Shown piece by piece: positions 48,385 through 59,519 of a stretch of 64,000 nt of DNA. Source of the DNA: Methylocystis sp. (GTDB lineage Bacteria; Pseudomonadota; Alphaproteobacteria; Rhizobiales; Beijerinckiaceae); the NCBI GenBank assembly GCA_002929055.1, contig PERY01000015.1, positions 1-64,000 on the forward strand. Direction: 5' to 3'. Numbering within the stretch: position 1 is the first letter of the stretch; every line of letters starts with the position of its first letter. A program made the translations under genes and the position numbers. The notes beneath the pieces are model-generated. The model saw only the letters and a list, made by a program, of their open reading frames with translations. It was not told the origin of the DNA and did not search any database.

Positions 48385-48611
48385 CGCTCACGGTCCTCAC
48401 GCAGCAGTTCGACCGAATCCGTCTGAGGGATACCCGAGGGCGTCATAGCGGCGATCGTTTCTAGAAGCGCCCTCAAGTTCTCGGGGGATTTTCTTGCCAG
48501 CAGGCTATCTCGAAGCATCTCCTGAGCAAGATGTTCGCTCGTGACGCCGCGTTCCTTTGCGAGCGCGGCAATCTCCTCAAGCACGTCATCCGCGATAGCA
48601 AGCTTACTCAT
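48381..48611 (-). CDS. VapB/FitA-like antitoxin
   Basis: Small protein; GTGA overlap with the downstream toxin; AIADDVLEEIAALAKERGVTSEHLAQEMLRD RHH-like N-term. Confidence 0.75.
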   Translation of the reverse strand: MSKLAIADDVLEEIAALAKERGVTSEHLAQEMLRDSLLARKSPENLRALLETIAAMTPSGIPQTDSVELLREDRER

Positions 48612-48642
48612 GGAGGCTTCCTTTCGACTCAAGGTGCAGACA

Positions 48643-50475
48643 TCAGTACACCCGCGCCTTCGGCTCGATATAAGCCACCTCATTCGACATTGTATAACTA
48701 TGCACCGGGCGGTAATCGATCGCGGTCGATTTCTTCTCGGCGTCGATCGTCGCCAGCGTGTGCTTCATCCAGTTCGCGTCGTCGCGGTCGGGGAAGTCCT
48801 CGCGGGCGTGGGCGCCGCGCGACTCCTTGCGATTGGCGGCCGACTCCATAGTCACCACCGCCTGCACGATGAGATTGTCGAACTCCAGCGTTTCGACTAG
48901 GTCCGAGTTCCAGATCATGGACCGGTCGGAGACCTTCACATCCGCCGCCTCGCGCCAGACTTCGTTGACGCCCGCGACGCCCTCGGCCAGCACCTCGCCG
49001 GTGCGATAGACCGCGCAATGCGACTGCATCACGCGCTGCATCTTGTCGCGCAGCGTCGCGGTGGAGACCGAGCCATTGGCGTTGCGGAAGAAGTCGAGAC
49101 GGGACAGCGGCAGTTCGGCGGAATCCGCCGGAAGTTCCGGCTGCGACTGGCCGGGCGTCACCAGTTCGGCGGCGCGCAGGCCGGCCGCGCGGCCAAACAC
49201 CACGAGATCAATCAGCGAATTGGAGCCAAGGCGGTTCGCGCCATGCACCGAGACGCAGGCGGCTTCGCCCAGCGCCATCAGGCCCGGCACCACCGAGTCC
49301 GGATTGCCGTCCACCTTCTTCAGCACCTCGCCGTGATAATTCGTCGGGATACCGCCCATGTTGTAATGCACGGTCGGCAGGATCGGGATCGGCTGGCGCG
49401 TGACGTCGACGCCCGCGAAAACCTTGGCGCTCTCGGAAATGCCCGGCAGGCGCTCATGCAGGATCGCCGGGTCGAGATGCTCGAGATGCAGGAAGGCGTG
49501 GTCCTTGCGCTTGCCGACGCCCCTGCCCTCACGGATTTCGACCGTGATGGCGCGCGAAACCATGTCGCGCGGCGCAAGGTCTTTCACGGAGGGCGCATAG
49601 CGCTCCATGAAGCGCTCGCCTTCGCTGTTGGTGAGGTACCCGCCCTCGCCGCGCGCGCCCTCGGTGATGAGGCAGCCCGCGCCATAAATGCCGGTCGGGT
49701 GGAATTGCACGAACTCCATGTCCTGCAGAGGCAGGCCGGCGCGCAGCACCATGGCGTTGCCGTCGCCCGTGCAGGTGTGCGCCGACGTCGCGGAGAGATA
49801 GGCGCGGCCGTAGCCGCCGGTCGCGAGCACGGTGAGCGCGGAGCGGAAACGGTGGATCGTGCCGTCGTCGAGCTTCAGGGCGACAATGCCGCGGCAGGCG
49901 CCTTCGCTGTCCATGATGAGGTCGATGGCGAAATATTCGACAAAGAACTTCGTCTCATGCTTCAGCGCCTGACCATACATGGTGTGGAGCATGGCGTGGC
50001 CGGTGCGGTCGGCGGCGGCGCAGGTGCGCTGCGCGGGCGGGCCCTTGCCGAAGTCGGTGGTCATGCCGCCGAAGGGACGCTGGTATATCTTGCCCTCGGT
50101 GGTGCGCGAGAAAGGCACGCCCCAATGCTCGAGCTCATAGACGGCCTGAGGCGCGTTGCGACAGAGATATTCGATGGCGTCCTGATCGCCGAGCCAGTCC
50201 GACCCCTTCACAGTGTCGTACATGTGCCATTTCCAGTCGTCCGGCCCCATGTTGCCGAGCGCGGCGGCCACGCCGCCCTGCGCGGCGACCGTATGCGAAC
50301 GCGTGGGGAAAACCTTGGTCACGCAGGCGACGTTGAGCCCCGCCTTGGCGCAGCCGACGACCGCGCGAAGACCGGCGCCGCCGGCCCCGACGACCACGAC
50401 ATCGAAAGTGTGGTCGGTGATCGGATAGACCCGTCCGCCGATCGACATGGATGAAGCAGCGCCATTCGCAACCAT
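48643..50475 (-). CDS. sdhA: succinate dehydrogenase flavoprotein subunit
   Basis: [43 protein letters not shown]. Confidence 0.97.
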   Translation of the reverse strand: MVANGAASSMSIGGRVYPITDHTFDVVVVGAGGAGLRAVVGCAKAGLNVACVTKVFPTRSHTVAAQGGVAAALGNMGPDDWKWHMYDTVKGSDWLGDQDAIEYLCRNAPQAVYELEHWGVPFSRTTEGKIYQRPFGGMTTDFGKGPPAQRTCAAADRTGHAMLHTMYGQALKHETKFFVEYFAIDLIMDSEGACRGIVALKLDDGTIHRFRSALTVLATGGYGRAYLSATSAHTCTGDGNAMVLRAGLPLQDMEFVQFHPTGIYGAGCLITEGARGEGGYLTNSEGERFMERYAPSVKDLAPRDMVSRAITVEIREGRGVGKRKDHAFLHLEHLDPAILHERLPGISESAKVFAGVDVTRQPIPILPTVHYNMGGIPTNYHGEVLKKVDGNPDSVVPGLMALGEAACVSVHGANRLGSNSLIDLVVFGRAAGLRAAELVTPGQSQPELPADSAELPLSRLDFFRNANGSVSTATLRDKMQRVMQSHCAVYRTGEVLAEGVAGVNEVWREAADVKVSDRSMIWNSDLVETLEFDNLIVQAVVTMESAANRKESRGAHAREDFPDRDDANWMKHTLATIDAEKKSTAIDYRPVHSYTMSNEVAYIEPKARVY

Positions 50476-50520
50476 TATCGAAGCCTTTTTGTCGTTGTTC
50501 TGGGCGGCTCTGTCGGCGAC

Positions 50521-50916
50521 CTACTTCGGCGCCGCAATGAGCATGATCCCGAAGGTCCAGGCGGCGGCGATCGCTATGGAGCCGATCCTGTTCCAGTGCA
50601 GCGCCTTCTCCTTCAGCGCCGCATCATGCACATAGTCCTCGATGATTTCGGTCATGCCCTGACGGGCGTGGATCATTCCTATGATCGCGAAGCAAATCAG
50701 CACGATCGCCGGGAAAGGCCGGCCGATTTCGGCCTTCGCGCCCTCCAGCGTCTCGCCGACGAGCCCCGCCAGCCACCAGGCGGACAGCACGCCGAGCGGC
50801 GCCAACGCATAGGATGAGAGGCGCATGAAACGGGCGTGCTCGGAACCCTCGTGGTCCGACACATAAGCGGCGCCCTGACCGCTCCGCCCGCTGTTGAAGT
50901 GAGTCGGAATCGACAT
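50521..50916 (-). CDS. sdhD: succinate dehydrogenase membrane anchor subunit
   Basis: Three TMs, GMIHARQGMTEIIEDYVHD. Confidence 0.92.
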   Translation of the reverse strand: MSIPTHFNSGRSGQGAAYVSDHEGSEHARFMRLSSYALAPLGVLSAWWLAGLVGETLEGAKAEIGRPFPAIVLICFAIIGMIHARQGMTEIIEDYVHDAALKEKALHWNRIGSIAIAAAWTFGIMLIAAPK

Positions 50917-50930
50917 GAGACGCGTCTCCG

Positions 50931-51338
50931 TTAGCCGGCGATGGCCTTGAGAATCCACAAAAGCAGGGTCAGGCCAATCCCGCCGAAAAGGGAGGCCTTG
51001 GCGAGAAGCTCGCGGCCTTCCTTGTCCATATACAGGCCGCGGTCCCAGAGCGCGTGACGAATCCCGCCAAGGAGGTGGTGGAAAATCGCCCAGGTGATCA
51101 GGAAGACGATCATCCCGCCGATGAAGCCCGAGGCGAGCCATCCGGTGAGCGCATGCAGCCAGCCGCCCATGCCGGCCCCGAGCAGGTAGAGCGCCAGCAG
51201 CGCCATGCCGAGATAAAGACCGGCGCCGGTGATGCGATGGGCCATGGACATGGCCATGGTGAGCCACGGCCGGAAAATGGTCAGATGCGGCGACAGCGGG
51301 CGCTTTTGCGCGCGGGCGTCGGTTTCGGCGTTCGCCAT
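50931..51338 (-). CDS. sdhC: succinate dehydrogenase cytochrome b556 subunit
   Basis: RPLSPHLTIFRPWLTMAMSMAHRITGAGLY; FHHLLGGIRHALWD. Confidence 0.94.
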   Translation of the reverse strand: MANAETDARAQKRPLSPHLTIFRPWLTMAMSMAHRITGAGLYLGMALLALYLLGAGMGGWLHALTGWLASGFIGGMIVFLITWAIFHHLLGGIRHALWDRGLYMDKEGRELLAKASLFGGIGLTLLLWILKAIAG

Positions 51339-51480
51339 GTCGTCCTTCTCCCGCGTTTTTCGGAATGGCTCCGAAAACGCTTCCAAAAGAGTGGATAATT
51401 CAAATGGTGCGGCGCCGCAACTACGCCATTGCGGCGACCCCCGAAGCGCAAGGCGAAAATTGCGCGCTGTAAGCCGCTAA

Positions 51481-52692
51481 CTAATCCTCCGCCCCTCGCG
51501 GAACCAGTCGAAGCGCAGCCAGCCCCGCCAGCGTCATCGCCGCAAATGCGCCGCCGGCCGCAAAGGCGGCCCAGGGGCCATAGAGATCCCAGAGCTTGCC
51601 GGCGGCGAAGCTCGCCACGAGCAGCGCCGCGCCGCCCGTGAGGTTGAAGACGCCGAAAGCGGTGCCCCGCAGGCCAGAAGGCGCCGCGTCGGCGACAAGC
51701 GCCGAGAAAAGCCCCTGCGTCAGCCCCATATGCAGGCCCCACAGGCCGACGCCAAGCCAGACCATCGGCAACGACTGCGCGTAAGCGAGCGTCGCATCAG
51801 CCCCGATCAGCATGACGAGTCCGGCCGCGAGCGGCGTCATGCGGTCGCCGCGGTCGGAGAAAACGCCCGCGGGATAGGACGACGCCGCATAGACCACATT
51901 CATCACAACGAGCACCAGCGGCGCCAGCGCGTCGGGCAAGCCTGCCGCCTGCGCCTTGAGGATGAGGAAGGCCTCGGAAAAGCGCGCGAGGCTGAAAACG
52001 GCGGAGACCGCCACGACCAGCCAGAAGGCGCCGTCAAGACCCCGCAAAGCTTCGATATGCAGCGGAAAGCGCGCAGGCCTCGCGGGCCGCGTCTCGGATG
52101 GCTCAACGACGCCAAAGGCGAGGATCACGACAGCGACAACGGCGGGGATGGTCGCGACCCAGAAAACGGCGCGGATATCGTCCACCGTCGCCCACATGAC
52201 GACGACCGCGACCGCCGGGCCGAGAAAGGCGCCGACCGTGTCGAGCGACTGGCGAAGGCCGAAGGCGGCGCCGCGCAGTTCCGGCGGCGTGACGTCGGCG
52301 ACGAGCGCGTCGCGCGGGGCGCCTCTGATTCCCTTGCCCACCCGGTCGATAAAGCGCGCCGCCGTCACCCAGGCCACATTGGGCGCGAGCGGGAACATGG
52401 GCTTCGTCAGCGCCGCAAGCCCATAACCCATTATGGCGAGACGCTTTCGGTCGCCGAACCAGTCCGACACCGCGCCGGAGAAGACCTTGACGACCGAGGC
52501 CGTCGCCTCGGCGATCCCCTCGATCGCGCCGACCTGCGCCATGCTCGCGCCCATGGCGCCCACGAGATAGATCGGCAGCAGCGCATGGATCATCTCCGAG
52601 GAGAAATCCATGAACAGCGAGACGAAGCCGAGCGCCCAGACGCTGGGGGGGATGCGGCGAAGGCGGGAAATATCGACTATTCGGCTGCTCAT
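51481..52692 (-). CDS. MFS transporter
   Basis: 12-TM pattern; DWFGDRKRLAIMGYGLAALTKP; DRVGKGIRGAPRDALVAD. Confidence 0.88.
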   Translation of the reverse strand: MSSRIVDISRLRRIPPSVWALGFVSLFMDFSSEMIHALLPIYLVGAMGASMAQVGAIEGIAEATASVVKVFSGAVSDWFGDRKRLAIMGYGLAALTKPMFPLAPNVAWVTAARFIDRVGKGIRGAPRDALVADVTPPELRGAAFGLRQSLDTVGAFLGPAVAVVVMWATVDDIRAVFWVATIPAVVAVVILAFGVVEPSETRPARPARFPLHIEALRGLDGAFWLVVAVSAVFSLARFSEAFLILKAQAAGLPDALAPLVLVVMNVVYAASSYPAGVFSDRGDRMTPLAAGLVMLIGADATLAYAQSLPMVWLGVGLWGLHMGLTQGLFSALVADAAPSGLRGTAFGVFNLTGGAALLVASFAAGKLWDLYGPWAAFAAGGAFAAMTLAGLAALRLVPRGAED

Positions 52693-52745
52693 ACATGCCC
52701 CGCCCAAGCGATTGAGCGGGGCTCATAACATGAGTCTGCGCCGCG

Positions 52746-53237
52746 CTAAGCGCCGAGAACGCTGGAAATCTCCTCCAGCGTCGCTTTTTCCGCATCGCTG
52801 ACCTTGATTCCGCCAAAGCCCAGGAAGCCGCCCTCCGTTCCCGCCTCGGCGACCGTCTTCGAAATCTGAGCGAGCCAGGCCTTGAAGGCTGCAGCTTCTC
52901 CGGGAGCTTTCTGGTCGAGGATCGTGGCGGTCTCTTTCAGCCCGGCCAGCGCTCTCGCTTTGATCTCGTCGAGCTTTGCGCCCTGCGCCATAGCGCGGAT
53001 GCCTTCTCGCGCCTCGGCGCGGCCGGAAGACGAGAGGATTTCATCCGCAACTTCCTTGACGAGATCGCCGCTCGAACCCGTTTTCGCCTCTGCGAGTTGT
53101 TTGGCGTTTGCAAATGCTTCCTGCACGGAGCCCACGAAACTGGACGGATCGGCGACGCTGACGGCGAAGCCGGCGAGCAGCGGGGCCTGCACGAGCTTCT
53201 GCCATTCGGCCGGGGAAAAATCGTTCTTGCTGACCAT
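52746..53237 (-). CDS. hypothetical cytoplasmic protein
   Basis: Complete ORF with AGAA-rich RBS region; helical, no recognised domain. Confidence 0.6.
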   Translation of the reverse strand: MVSKNDFSPAEWQKLVQAPLLAGFAVSVADPSSFVGSVQEAFANAKQLAEAKTGSSGDLVKEVADEILSSSGRAEAREGIRAMAQGAKLDEIKARALAGLKETATILDQKAPGEAAAFKAWLAQISKTVAEAGTEGGFLGFGGIKVSDAEKATLEEISSVLGA

Positions 53238-53393
53238 CTTTCTTCTCCCTTGAAAATGCCTCATTTTTTCAGCGAGCCTGCTCCCGGCGGCGACGCCGGG
53301 ACGATCCAGCCAAACAGCAAGTATCCGGTCACATGGCGCGCGATGCAATCGTTGCGGGAGCGGCGACGGATCGAAGCGGCGCGCGCGAGGGAA

Positions 53394-54128
53394 TCACCCC
53401 TCCGTCAACGTCATCAAAACATCCGCATACCAGGCGCAGTTCAGCCCCAGCGCCTCGTCCTGCACGATGTCCCGCGTGCCGACGTCGAGGCGCGAGGAAT
53501 GTATGCCCAGCAGGCGCCATGGCAGGTCGTCGGGCGTGGGCGTGGCGTCGGTGGCGCGCATCACCACGGGGGCGCCGCTCGCGCCGCGGTGGGTGCGGGC
53601 GTCGGTGAGGAAATAGCCCTGCCCCTGAAAGCGCAGGCCGAAGGAGGAGGCGATCACCGCCTGCCGCACGACCGGCATGTGATGCAGCGTGTCGTGGAAG
53701 CCGAGCGGAAAGCCGACGATGAGAACCGAGGCGCCGATCTCGACGGCTTCGCCCGGGTCGACGAGATGGGCGGGCGTGAAGGCGCGGTAGACGGTGGGCT
53801 GCGGCAGCGCCGCGCGCTCTATCTCGAGCACGGCCACATCGACCGCCCCCGCGTCGTCCAGCCCCTGCCGCCAGACGGACCGGCCGTCACGATACAGCGG
53901 CATGGAGAAGCCGATGGACTTCGCCATGTTCCCGGGGTCGATATGCAACTCGATCTCGATGCGGTCGGGATGATGGTTGCTCCCTTCATCGAGCATCACA
54001 TGCCGGCTCGTGACGACGAACAGGCGTTGATCTCGCTGAAAAAAGAAGCTGCTGGCGTTGGTGAGCGGGATCGAACCCACAAAGGTGCGCAAATGCGCCG
54101 ATGTAAGCAGCAGTGAATCGATCGCCAT
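53394..54128 (-). CDS. trypsin-like serine peptidase, no signal peptide
   Basis: SRHVML (His), DVAVLEI (Asp), RGASGAPVV (Ser) triad blocks. Confidence 0.72.
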   Translation of the reverse strand: MAIDSLLLTSAHLRTFVGSIPLTNASSFFFQRDQRLFVVTSRHVMLDEGSNHHPDRIEIELHIDPGNMAKSIGFSMPLYRDGRSVWRQGLDDAGAVDVAVLEIERAALPQPTVYRAFTPAHLVDPGEAVEIGASVLIVGFPLGFHDTLHHMPVVRQAVIASSFGLRFQGQGYFLTDARTHRGASGAPVVMRATDATPTPDDLPWRLLGIHSSRLDVGTRDIVQDEALGLNCAWYADVLMTLTEG

Positions 54129-54263
54129 TCTTTAGACCTCCTCTCGAGCGCCGCTGCGATTTTGAGGCCCCGCCCCTCGGAATGTAGGGCGTCCGGAAGG
54201 ATTTCGCGAATGCGCTTTCAACGCCATCTCGGCGCCGTCTTTTGACGCGTAGAATGATCCTCC

Positions 54264-55412
54264 ATGGGAATCATTTCGCCCGCCGAACGCCTTCTGTCGC
54301 GCGCCGATCCGTCGGAACCTGTCGAAACAGGGCTTTTGACCATCGATCTCGCAGCGCTCGCCGCCAATTGGCGCAAGCTCGCCTCCCTCTCCGGCGGGGC
54401 GGAGTGCGGGGCCGTGGTGAAGGCCGACGGCTACGGACTCGGCCAGGGCGCGGCCATGCGGGCGCTCTCCGCCGCCGGCTGCAAAACCTTCTTCGTCGCC
54501 AATCTGCTCGAGGCCGAGACCGCCCGGGCGCTCGCGCCGGACGCCGCCATCTATGTGCTCGACGGCCTCGTTCCCGGCTGCGCGCCGCGTCTTGCGGCGG
54601 CGCGCCTGCGCCCCTGCATCGGCTCCTTCGCGGAGCTGGAGGAATGGGCCGCCGCGGGCGTCACCGTCGGCCGCAGGCTCGAGGCCGCGATCCACTTCGA
54701 CACGGGCATGAACCGGCTGGGCTTCGCGCCCCGCGACGCGGCTGAGGCCGCCGCCCGCGCTCGGGAAATCGCGCCCACGCTGGTCATGAGCCATTTCGTC
54801 AGCTCGCAACTGCCGGACGATCCGCTCAACGTCCGGCAGATCGCCGACTTTTCGGCCGCGCGCGCGCATTTCCCCGGCGTTCCGGGCTCGATGGCCAATT
54901 CCTCCGGCGTCTTCCTGCCGCAGCGCCCGCATTTCGATCTCGTGCGGCCCGGTTACGCGCTCTATGGCGGCAACCCCACGCCGCACGCCGAAAACCCCAT
55001 GCAGGCGGCGGCGCGCCTTGGCGCCCGGATCGTCGCGGTGCGCGATCTGCCGGCGGGCGCCACGGTCGGATATGACGGAATCTGGAAAGCGCCGCGCCCC
55101 TCGCGCATCGCCACCATTGGCGCGGGCTATGCCGACGGCCTGCCCATCTCCGCCACCGCTGCGCCGGGGAAACCCGCGGGCGAGGCGGTCGTCGGCGGCG
55201 TGCGCTGCCCCTTCGTCGGCCGCGTGTCGATGGACTACATCATGCTCGACGTCACCGACGCGCCGGAGGGCGCCGCCGAGCGCGGCGAATGGGTGGAGCT
55301 GCTGGGCGAGACGATCGGCGTCGAGGAACTGGCCGCGCGCGCGAAAACAATCGGCTATGAAGTGCTGACGCGCCTCGGACGCCGCTATGCGCGGCGGTAT
55401 TTAGGGGCCTAG
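54264..55412 (+). CDS. alr: alanine racemase
   Basis: AVVKADGYGLGQGA (PLP Lys); FVGRVSMDYIMLDVTD. Confidence 0.95.
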   Translation: MGIISPAERLLSRADPSEPVETGLLTIDLAALAANWRKLASLSGGAECGAVVKADGYGLGQGAAMRALSAAGCKTFFVANLLEAETARALAPDAAIYVLDGLVPGCAPRLAAARLRPCIGSFAELEEWAAAGVTVGRRLEAAIHFDTGMNRLGFAPRDAAEAAARAREIAPTLVMSHFVSSQLPDDPLNVRQIADFSAARAHFPGVPGSMANSSGVFLPQRPHFDLVRPGYALYGGNPTPHAENPMQAAARLGARIVAVRDLPAGATVGYDGIWKAPRPSRIATIGAGYADGLPISATAAPGKPAGEAVVGGVRCPFVGRVSMDYIMLDVTDAPEGAAERGEWVELLGETIGVEELAARAKTIGYEVLTRLGRRYARRYLGA

Positions 55413-55414
55413 CC

Positions 55415-56053
55415 TTAAGCCTTGGCGTACCAGGGCTGCAGCACCGGATAGCCCTCCCCCGCGAGCAGCGAAACCGTCTCGTAGAGCGGCAGGCCGACCA
55501 CGGCGGTGTAGGAGCCGACGAGCTTCACCACGAAGGTTCCCGCAAGGCCCTGAATGGCGTATCCGCCCGCCTTGCCGCGCCATTCGCCCGAGGCGAGATA
55601 GGCGTCGACTTCCATTGAACTCAAGCGCTTGAAGCGCAGCCGCGCCTCGACGAGCCGCTTGCGCTCGACGCCGCGCGGATTGATGAGGCTCACGGCCGTA
55701 TAGACGCGGTGTTGACGGCCGGAGAGGCGCTGGAGGCAGTCCTCGGCCTCCTCCGTCGTTCCGGGCTTGGGCAGAATGCGACGGCCCACGGAGACGACCG
55801 TGTCGGCGGCGATGAGATAGCTCTCTTTCAACTCGGGATGGGCGAGCCGCGTCCTGGCGGCCGCCTGAGCCTTCTCGCTCGCAAGGCGAGTGGCCAGAGC
55901 GCGGGGCGATTCGCCCTTGTGCGGGGTTTCGTCGATGTCGGCGGGCAGCAGGGCGTCCGCCTCCAGCCCCGCCTGTTGCAGCAGGGCCAGCCGGCGCGGC
56001 GACGCCGAAGCCAGAATGAGCTTGCTCTTCGGGGCGGCCGGTTCTGCGGTCAT
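55415..56053 (-). CDS. maf: Maf-family nucleoside triphosphate pyrophosphatase
   Basis: [37 protein letters not shown]. Confidence 0.95.
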   Translation of the reverse strand: MTAEPAAPKSKLILASASPRRLALLQQAGLEADALLPADIDETPHKGESPRALATRLASEKAQAAARTRLAHPELKESYLIAADTVVSVGRRILPKPGTTEEAEDCLQRLSGRQHRVYTAVSLINPRGVERKRLVEARLRFKRLSSMEVDAYLASGEWRGKAGGYAIQGLAGTFVVKLVGSYTAVVGLPLYETVSLLAGEGYPVLQPWYAKA

Positions 56054-56077
56054 GTGAAGCGGCTCCGCCTGAAAAAA

Positions 56078-56296
56078 TTACCGGAAACGATAGGTGATGC
56101 GGCCCTTGGTGAGGTCGTAGGGCGTCATTTCGACCAGCACCTTGTCGCCCTCAAGGACGCGGATGCGGTTCTTGCGCATCTTTCCGGCGGTGTGAGCGAT
56201 GATTTCATGATCGTTCTCGAGCTTCACCCGAAACATCGCGCTCGGCAATAGTTCGGTCACGATCCCGGGGAATTCGAGCAGTTCTTCCTTGGCCAT
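56078..56296 (-). CDS. infA: translation initiation factor IF-1
   Basis: [72 protein letters not shown]. Confidence 0.98.
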   Translation of the reverse strand: MAKEELLEFPGIVTELLPSAMFRVKLENDHEIIAHTAGKMRKNRIRVLEGDKVLVEMTPYDLTKGRITYRFR

Positions 56297-56354
56297 GTGG
56301 TTCCTTGTGCGGCGCTTCCGGCGGTTAGTGCTCCGTCAGTTAGCGCATAAAAGC

Positions 56355-56386
56355 AAAAAGACCGCAGCGCCCGGACCGGGCGGCGG
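56355..56386 (-). terminator. probable uvrB terminator
   Basis: Minus strand CCGC-CGCCCGGTCCGGGCG-CTGCGG hairpin followed by TCTTTTT. Confidence 0.55.
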
Positions 56387-56518
56387 AGTCGGCGCGGACC
56401 CTAATCGAGAAAGCAGGATTTGTGAACCGGAGAGTTGGAGGCGGAGGCGGGTGCGCGTATTCGCCCTCCGCCGGGTACCGCATCGCAGAAACAACCTTGT
56501 TCTAAGCTTTTACTCGCC

Positions 56519-59074
56519 TCACTTCGGCTTGCCCTTCACCGTCCGCGTGCCCGGCTTTCCCCCGCTCGACCGCCCGGCGGGACGCGTCGGCGCGACGCGC
56601 CCCAGAGGCCGCGCTTCGCCGCCGCCGAAATTGTGAGGCCCCATATCGGCGTCGGTGGGCTTTCGCGCGCGGGTGGCGAGCTTTTCTTCCTCGTCGCGGC
56701 GGACGGCGCCCCTGCCCCCGCGGCCGAAGGAGGTGCGAAACTGGGGGCTCGCCTCCGCCAGAAGTTCGGCGCGCTGCAGGCGCTGGATTTCATCGCGCAT
56801 GCGCGCCGCCTCTTCGAAGGCCAGATCGGCGGCGGCGGCCTTCATGCGCTTTTCGAGATCGGCGATGGTCGCCGCGAGATTGTGCCCCGGCGCGATGTCG
56901 TAGCCGGTGTCGACGGTCACATGATCCTGCTCGGCGACGGAGCCGAGGATGTCGGCGATGCCGCGCTTGATCGACGCGGGGGTGATGTTGTTTTCAAGAT
57001 TATAGGCCACCTGCTTGGCGCGGCGGCGTTCGGTCTCGTCCATCGCGCGCTTCATCGAACCGGTGATCTGGTCGGCGTAGAGGATCACGCGCCCATCCAC
57101 GTTTCGCGCGGCGCGGCCGATGGTCTGCACGAGCGAGGTCTCGCTGCGCAGGAAACCTTCCTTGTCGGCGTCGAGAATCGCGACAAGCCCGCATTCAGGA
57201 ATGTCGAGACCTTCGCGCAGCAGGTTGATGCCGACAAGCACGTCAAAGGCGCCAAGCCGCAGATCGCGGATGATCTCGATGCGTTCGATCGTGTCGATGT
57301 CGCTGTGCATGTAGCGGACGCGTACGCCGTTCTCGTGCAGATATTCGGTCAAATCCTCGGCCATGCGTTTCGTCAGCACGGTGACGAGCGTGCGATAGCC
57401 GGTCTGCGACGTCATCTTCACTTCATCGAGCAGATCGTCGACCTGCGAACGCGCCGAACGTATCTCAACCGGCGGATCGATGAGCCCCGTCGGGCGAATG
57501 ACCTGTTCGACGAAAACGCCGCCGGTCTGCTCCAGCTCCCAATTACCCGGCGTGGCCGAGACGCTGACCGTCTGCGGCCGCATGGCGTCCCATTCCTCGA
57601 AGCGCAGCGGACGGTTGTCCATGCAGGAGGGTAGACGGAAGCCATATTCGGCGAGCGTCGCCTTGCGCCGGAAGTCGCCTTTATACATTGCGCCGATCTG
57701 CGGGATCGAGACGTGGCTTTCGTCGGCGAAAACCAGCGCATTGTCGGGCAGATATTCGAACAAAGTCGGCGGCGGCTCGCCCGGCTTGCGGCCGGTGAGA
57801 TAGCGCGAATAATTTTCAATGCCGGCGCAGGAGCCCGTCGCCTCCATCATCTCGATGTCGAAGCGCGTCCGCTGCTCGAGCCTTTGCGCCTCCAGCAGGC
57901 GGCCGGAGCGGTTCAACTCGTCGAGCCGCTGCTTCAGCTCCTCCTTCATCGCCTTGATCGACTGCAGCAGCGTCGGACGCGGCGTGACATAGTGCGAATT
58001 TGCGTAGACCTTCACGAATTCGAGATCGGTGGTCTTCTTGCCGGTGAGCGGATCGAATTCGGAGATCGACTCCACCTCGTCGCCAAAGAAGCTCACGCGC
58101 CAGGCGCGGTCCTCATAATGCGCCGGGAAAATATCGACCGTATCGCCCCGCACGCGAAAGGTTCCGCGCGTGAAATCGGCCTGCACGCGGCGGTAATGAA
58201 GCGCGACGAGGTCCGTCACGAGTTGCCGCTGCTCCAGCTTTTCGCCGAGCTGCACCGAGAAGGTCATGGCCGTATAGGTCTCGACCGAGCCGATGCCGTA
58301 GATGCAGGAGACCGACGCGACGATGATCACGTCGTCGCGCTCCAGCAGCGCGCGCGTCGCGGCGTGGCGCATGCGGTCGATCTGCTCGTTCACGCTCGAC
58401 TCTTTCTCGATGTAAGTGTCGGAGCGCGGCACATAGGCCTCGGGCTGATAGTAGTCGTAATAGGAGACGAAATATTCGACGGCGTTATTAGGGAAGAAGC
58501 TTCTGAACTCGCCGTAAAGCTGCGCCGCCAGCGTCTTGTTGGGCGCGAGGATCAGCGCGGGCCGCTGCGTCGCGGAGATGACGCTGGCCATGGTGAAGGT
58601 CTTGCCGGAGCCGGTGACGCCGAGCAGCACCTGATCGCGCTCCTGCGCCTGTATCCCCTTCACCAGCTCGGCGATCGCGGTGGGCTGGTCGCCCTTGGGC
58701 GTATATTCAGAGACAAGCTCGAAGCGCACGCCCCCTTCGGATTTCTCCGGCCGCTCGGGCCGGTGCGGAACCCAGGGCTTCGTGTCGCGCAGGTTGGGAT
58801 CGCCGAGACGCAGCAGTTCCGCAAGCGACTCGGTCGTGGCCTGCACGCCCCCGCCCTGCGGCGCCAGATCGCCCAGAACCCACTTCTGCGCATCCTCGTC
58901 GTCGAGCGCATCGGAGGCGTCATAGCCCGCCTGCCGCGCTTCCTCGAAGCCGGGCGCCAGCGCCGGATTGAGCAATTGCGCCAGATGCGGCGCCAGCGGC
59001 GAAACCTCCGGCTTCGCCGCACTGGCGCGGGTGGGCCGCGCGGGATCCTTGGTTTTGGGGGGAGCCTTCGCCAT
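56519..59074 (-). CDS. uvrB: excinuclease ABC subunit UvrB
   Basis: [41 protein letters not shown]-terminal UVR motif. Confidence 0.97.
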   Translation of the reverse strand: MAKAPPKTKDPARPTRASAAKPEVSPLAPHLAQLLNPALAPGFEEARQAGYDASDALDDEDAQKWVLGDLAPQGGGVQATTESLAELLRLGDPNLRDTKPWVPHRPERPEKSEGGVRFELVSEYTPKGDQPTAIAELVKGIQAQERDQVLLGVTGSGKTFTMASVISATQRPALILAPNKTLAAQLYGEFRSFFPNNAVEYFVSYYDYYQPEAYVPRSDTYIEKESSVNEQIDRMRHAATRALLERDDVIIVASVSCIYGIGSVETYTAMTFSVQLGEKLEQRQLVTDLVALHYRRVQADFTRGTFRVRGDTVDIFPAHYEDRAWRVSFFGDEVESISEFDPLTGKKTTDLEFVKVYANSHYVTPRPTLLQSIKAMKEELKQRLDELNRSGRLLEAQRLEQRTRFDIEMMEATGSCAGIENYSRYLTGRKPGEPPPTLFEYLPDNALVFADESHVSIPQIGAMYKGDFRRKATLAEYGFRLPSCMDNRPLRFEEWDAMRPQTVSVSATPGNWELEQTGGVFVEQVIRPTGLIDPPVEIRSARSQVDDLLDEVKMTSQTGYRTLVTVLTKRMAEDLTEYLHENGVRVRYMHSDIDTIERIEIIRDLRLGAFDVLVGINLLREGLDIPECGLVAILDADKEGFLRSETSLVQTIGRAARNVDGRVILYADQITGSMKRAMDETERRRAKQVAYNLENNITPASIKRGIADILGSVAEQDHVTVDTGYDIAPGHNLAATIADLEKRMKAAAADLAFEEAARMRDEIQRLQRAELLAEASPQFRTSFGRGGRGAVRRDEEEKLATRARKPTDADMGPHNFGGGEARPLGRVAPTRPAGRSSGGKPGTRTVKGKPK

Positions 59075-59231
59075 GGCGGCAATATGGGGGGTGACGGGTG
59101 TGGAGGGAAGCGGGAAGCGTCGCCCCTCTCTCGCATCGCAACAACCATCGCCTAACCCTCAGTCAGGCCCGGTCTTTGCATTTCGAGTCTAATTGGCGCA
59201 GACTTGGCGTCCTGTAGGGGAGAAGCAGCAC

Positions 59232-59519
59232 ATGCATGGCAAGCCGGGCTTTACGACGCTCTTCTCCGACGCCTTCACCATGAGCGTCGCGGCGAATGCG
59301 GTCATCGCCGTGCGGCTGACGAAAATGGCGTTTGGCGTGGTCGATCCCCACCATGAGAGCGGGCTGATGGTCGCCGAAAAGCTGGACGCCGCGACCGAGG
59401 CCACCATGGCCGCCACAGTCGCAATCTTCTCCGGCGAGGCGCATCACGCCGCCGGATGCGCCGTCGCCGTCTACAAGCGGCGCGTCGATCGCAATCTACG
59501 TCGACTGACGAGCGGCTGA
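59232..59519 (+). CDS. small hypothetical protein
   Basis: 95-aa ORF with GGGGAGAAG RBS upstream of ATG 59232. Confidence 0.55.
   Translation: MHGKPGFTTLFSDAFTMSVAANAVIAVRLTKMAFGVVDPHHESGLMVAEKLDAATEATMAATVAIFSGEAHHAAGCAVAVYKRRVDRNLRRLTSG

Noticed and set aside
49018-50454. 478-aa plus-strand ORF antisense to sdhA
   Set aside because: Shadow ORF typical of GC-rich genes; sdhA is unambiguous.
57713-59155. 480-aa plus-strand ORF antisense to uvrB
   Set aside because: Shadow ORF over a clear uvrB; no recognisable motif.
59075-59200. SOS box (GTTC-N7-GTTC) before uvrB, and likewise near ruvC and uvrC
   Set aside because: I scanned these upstream regions by eye and found no paired GTTC/GAAC with 7-bp spacing.
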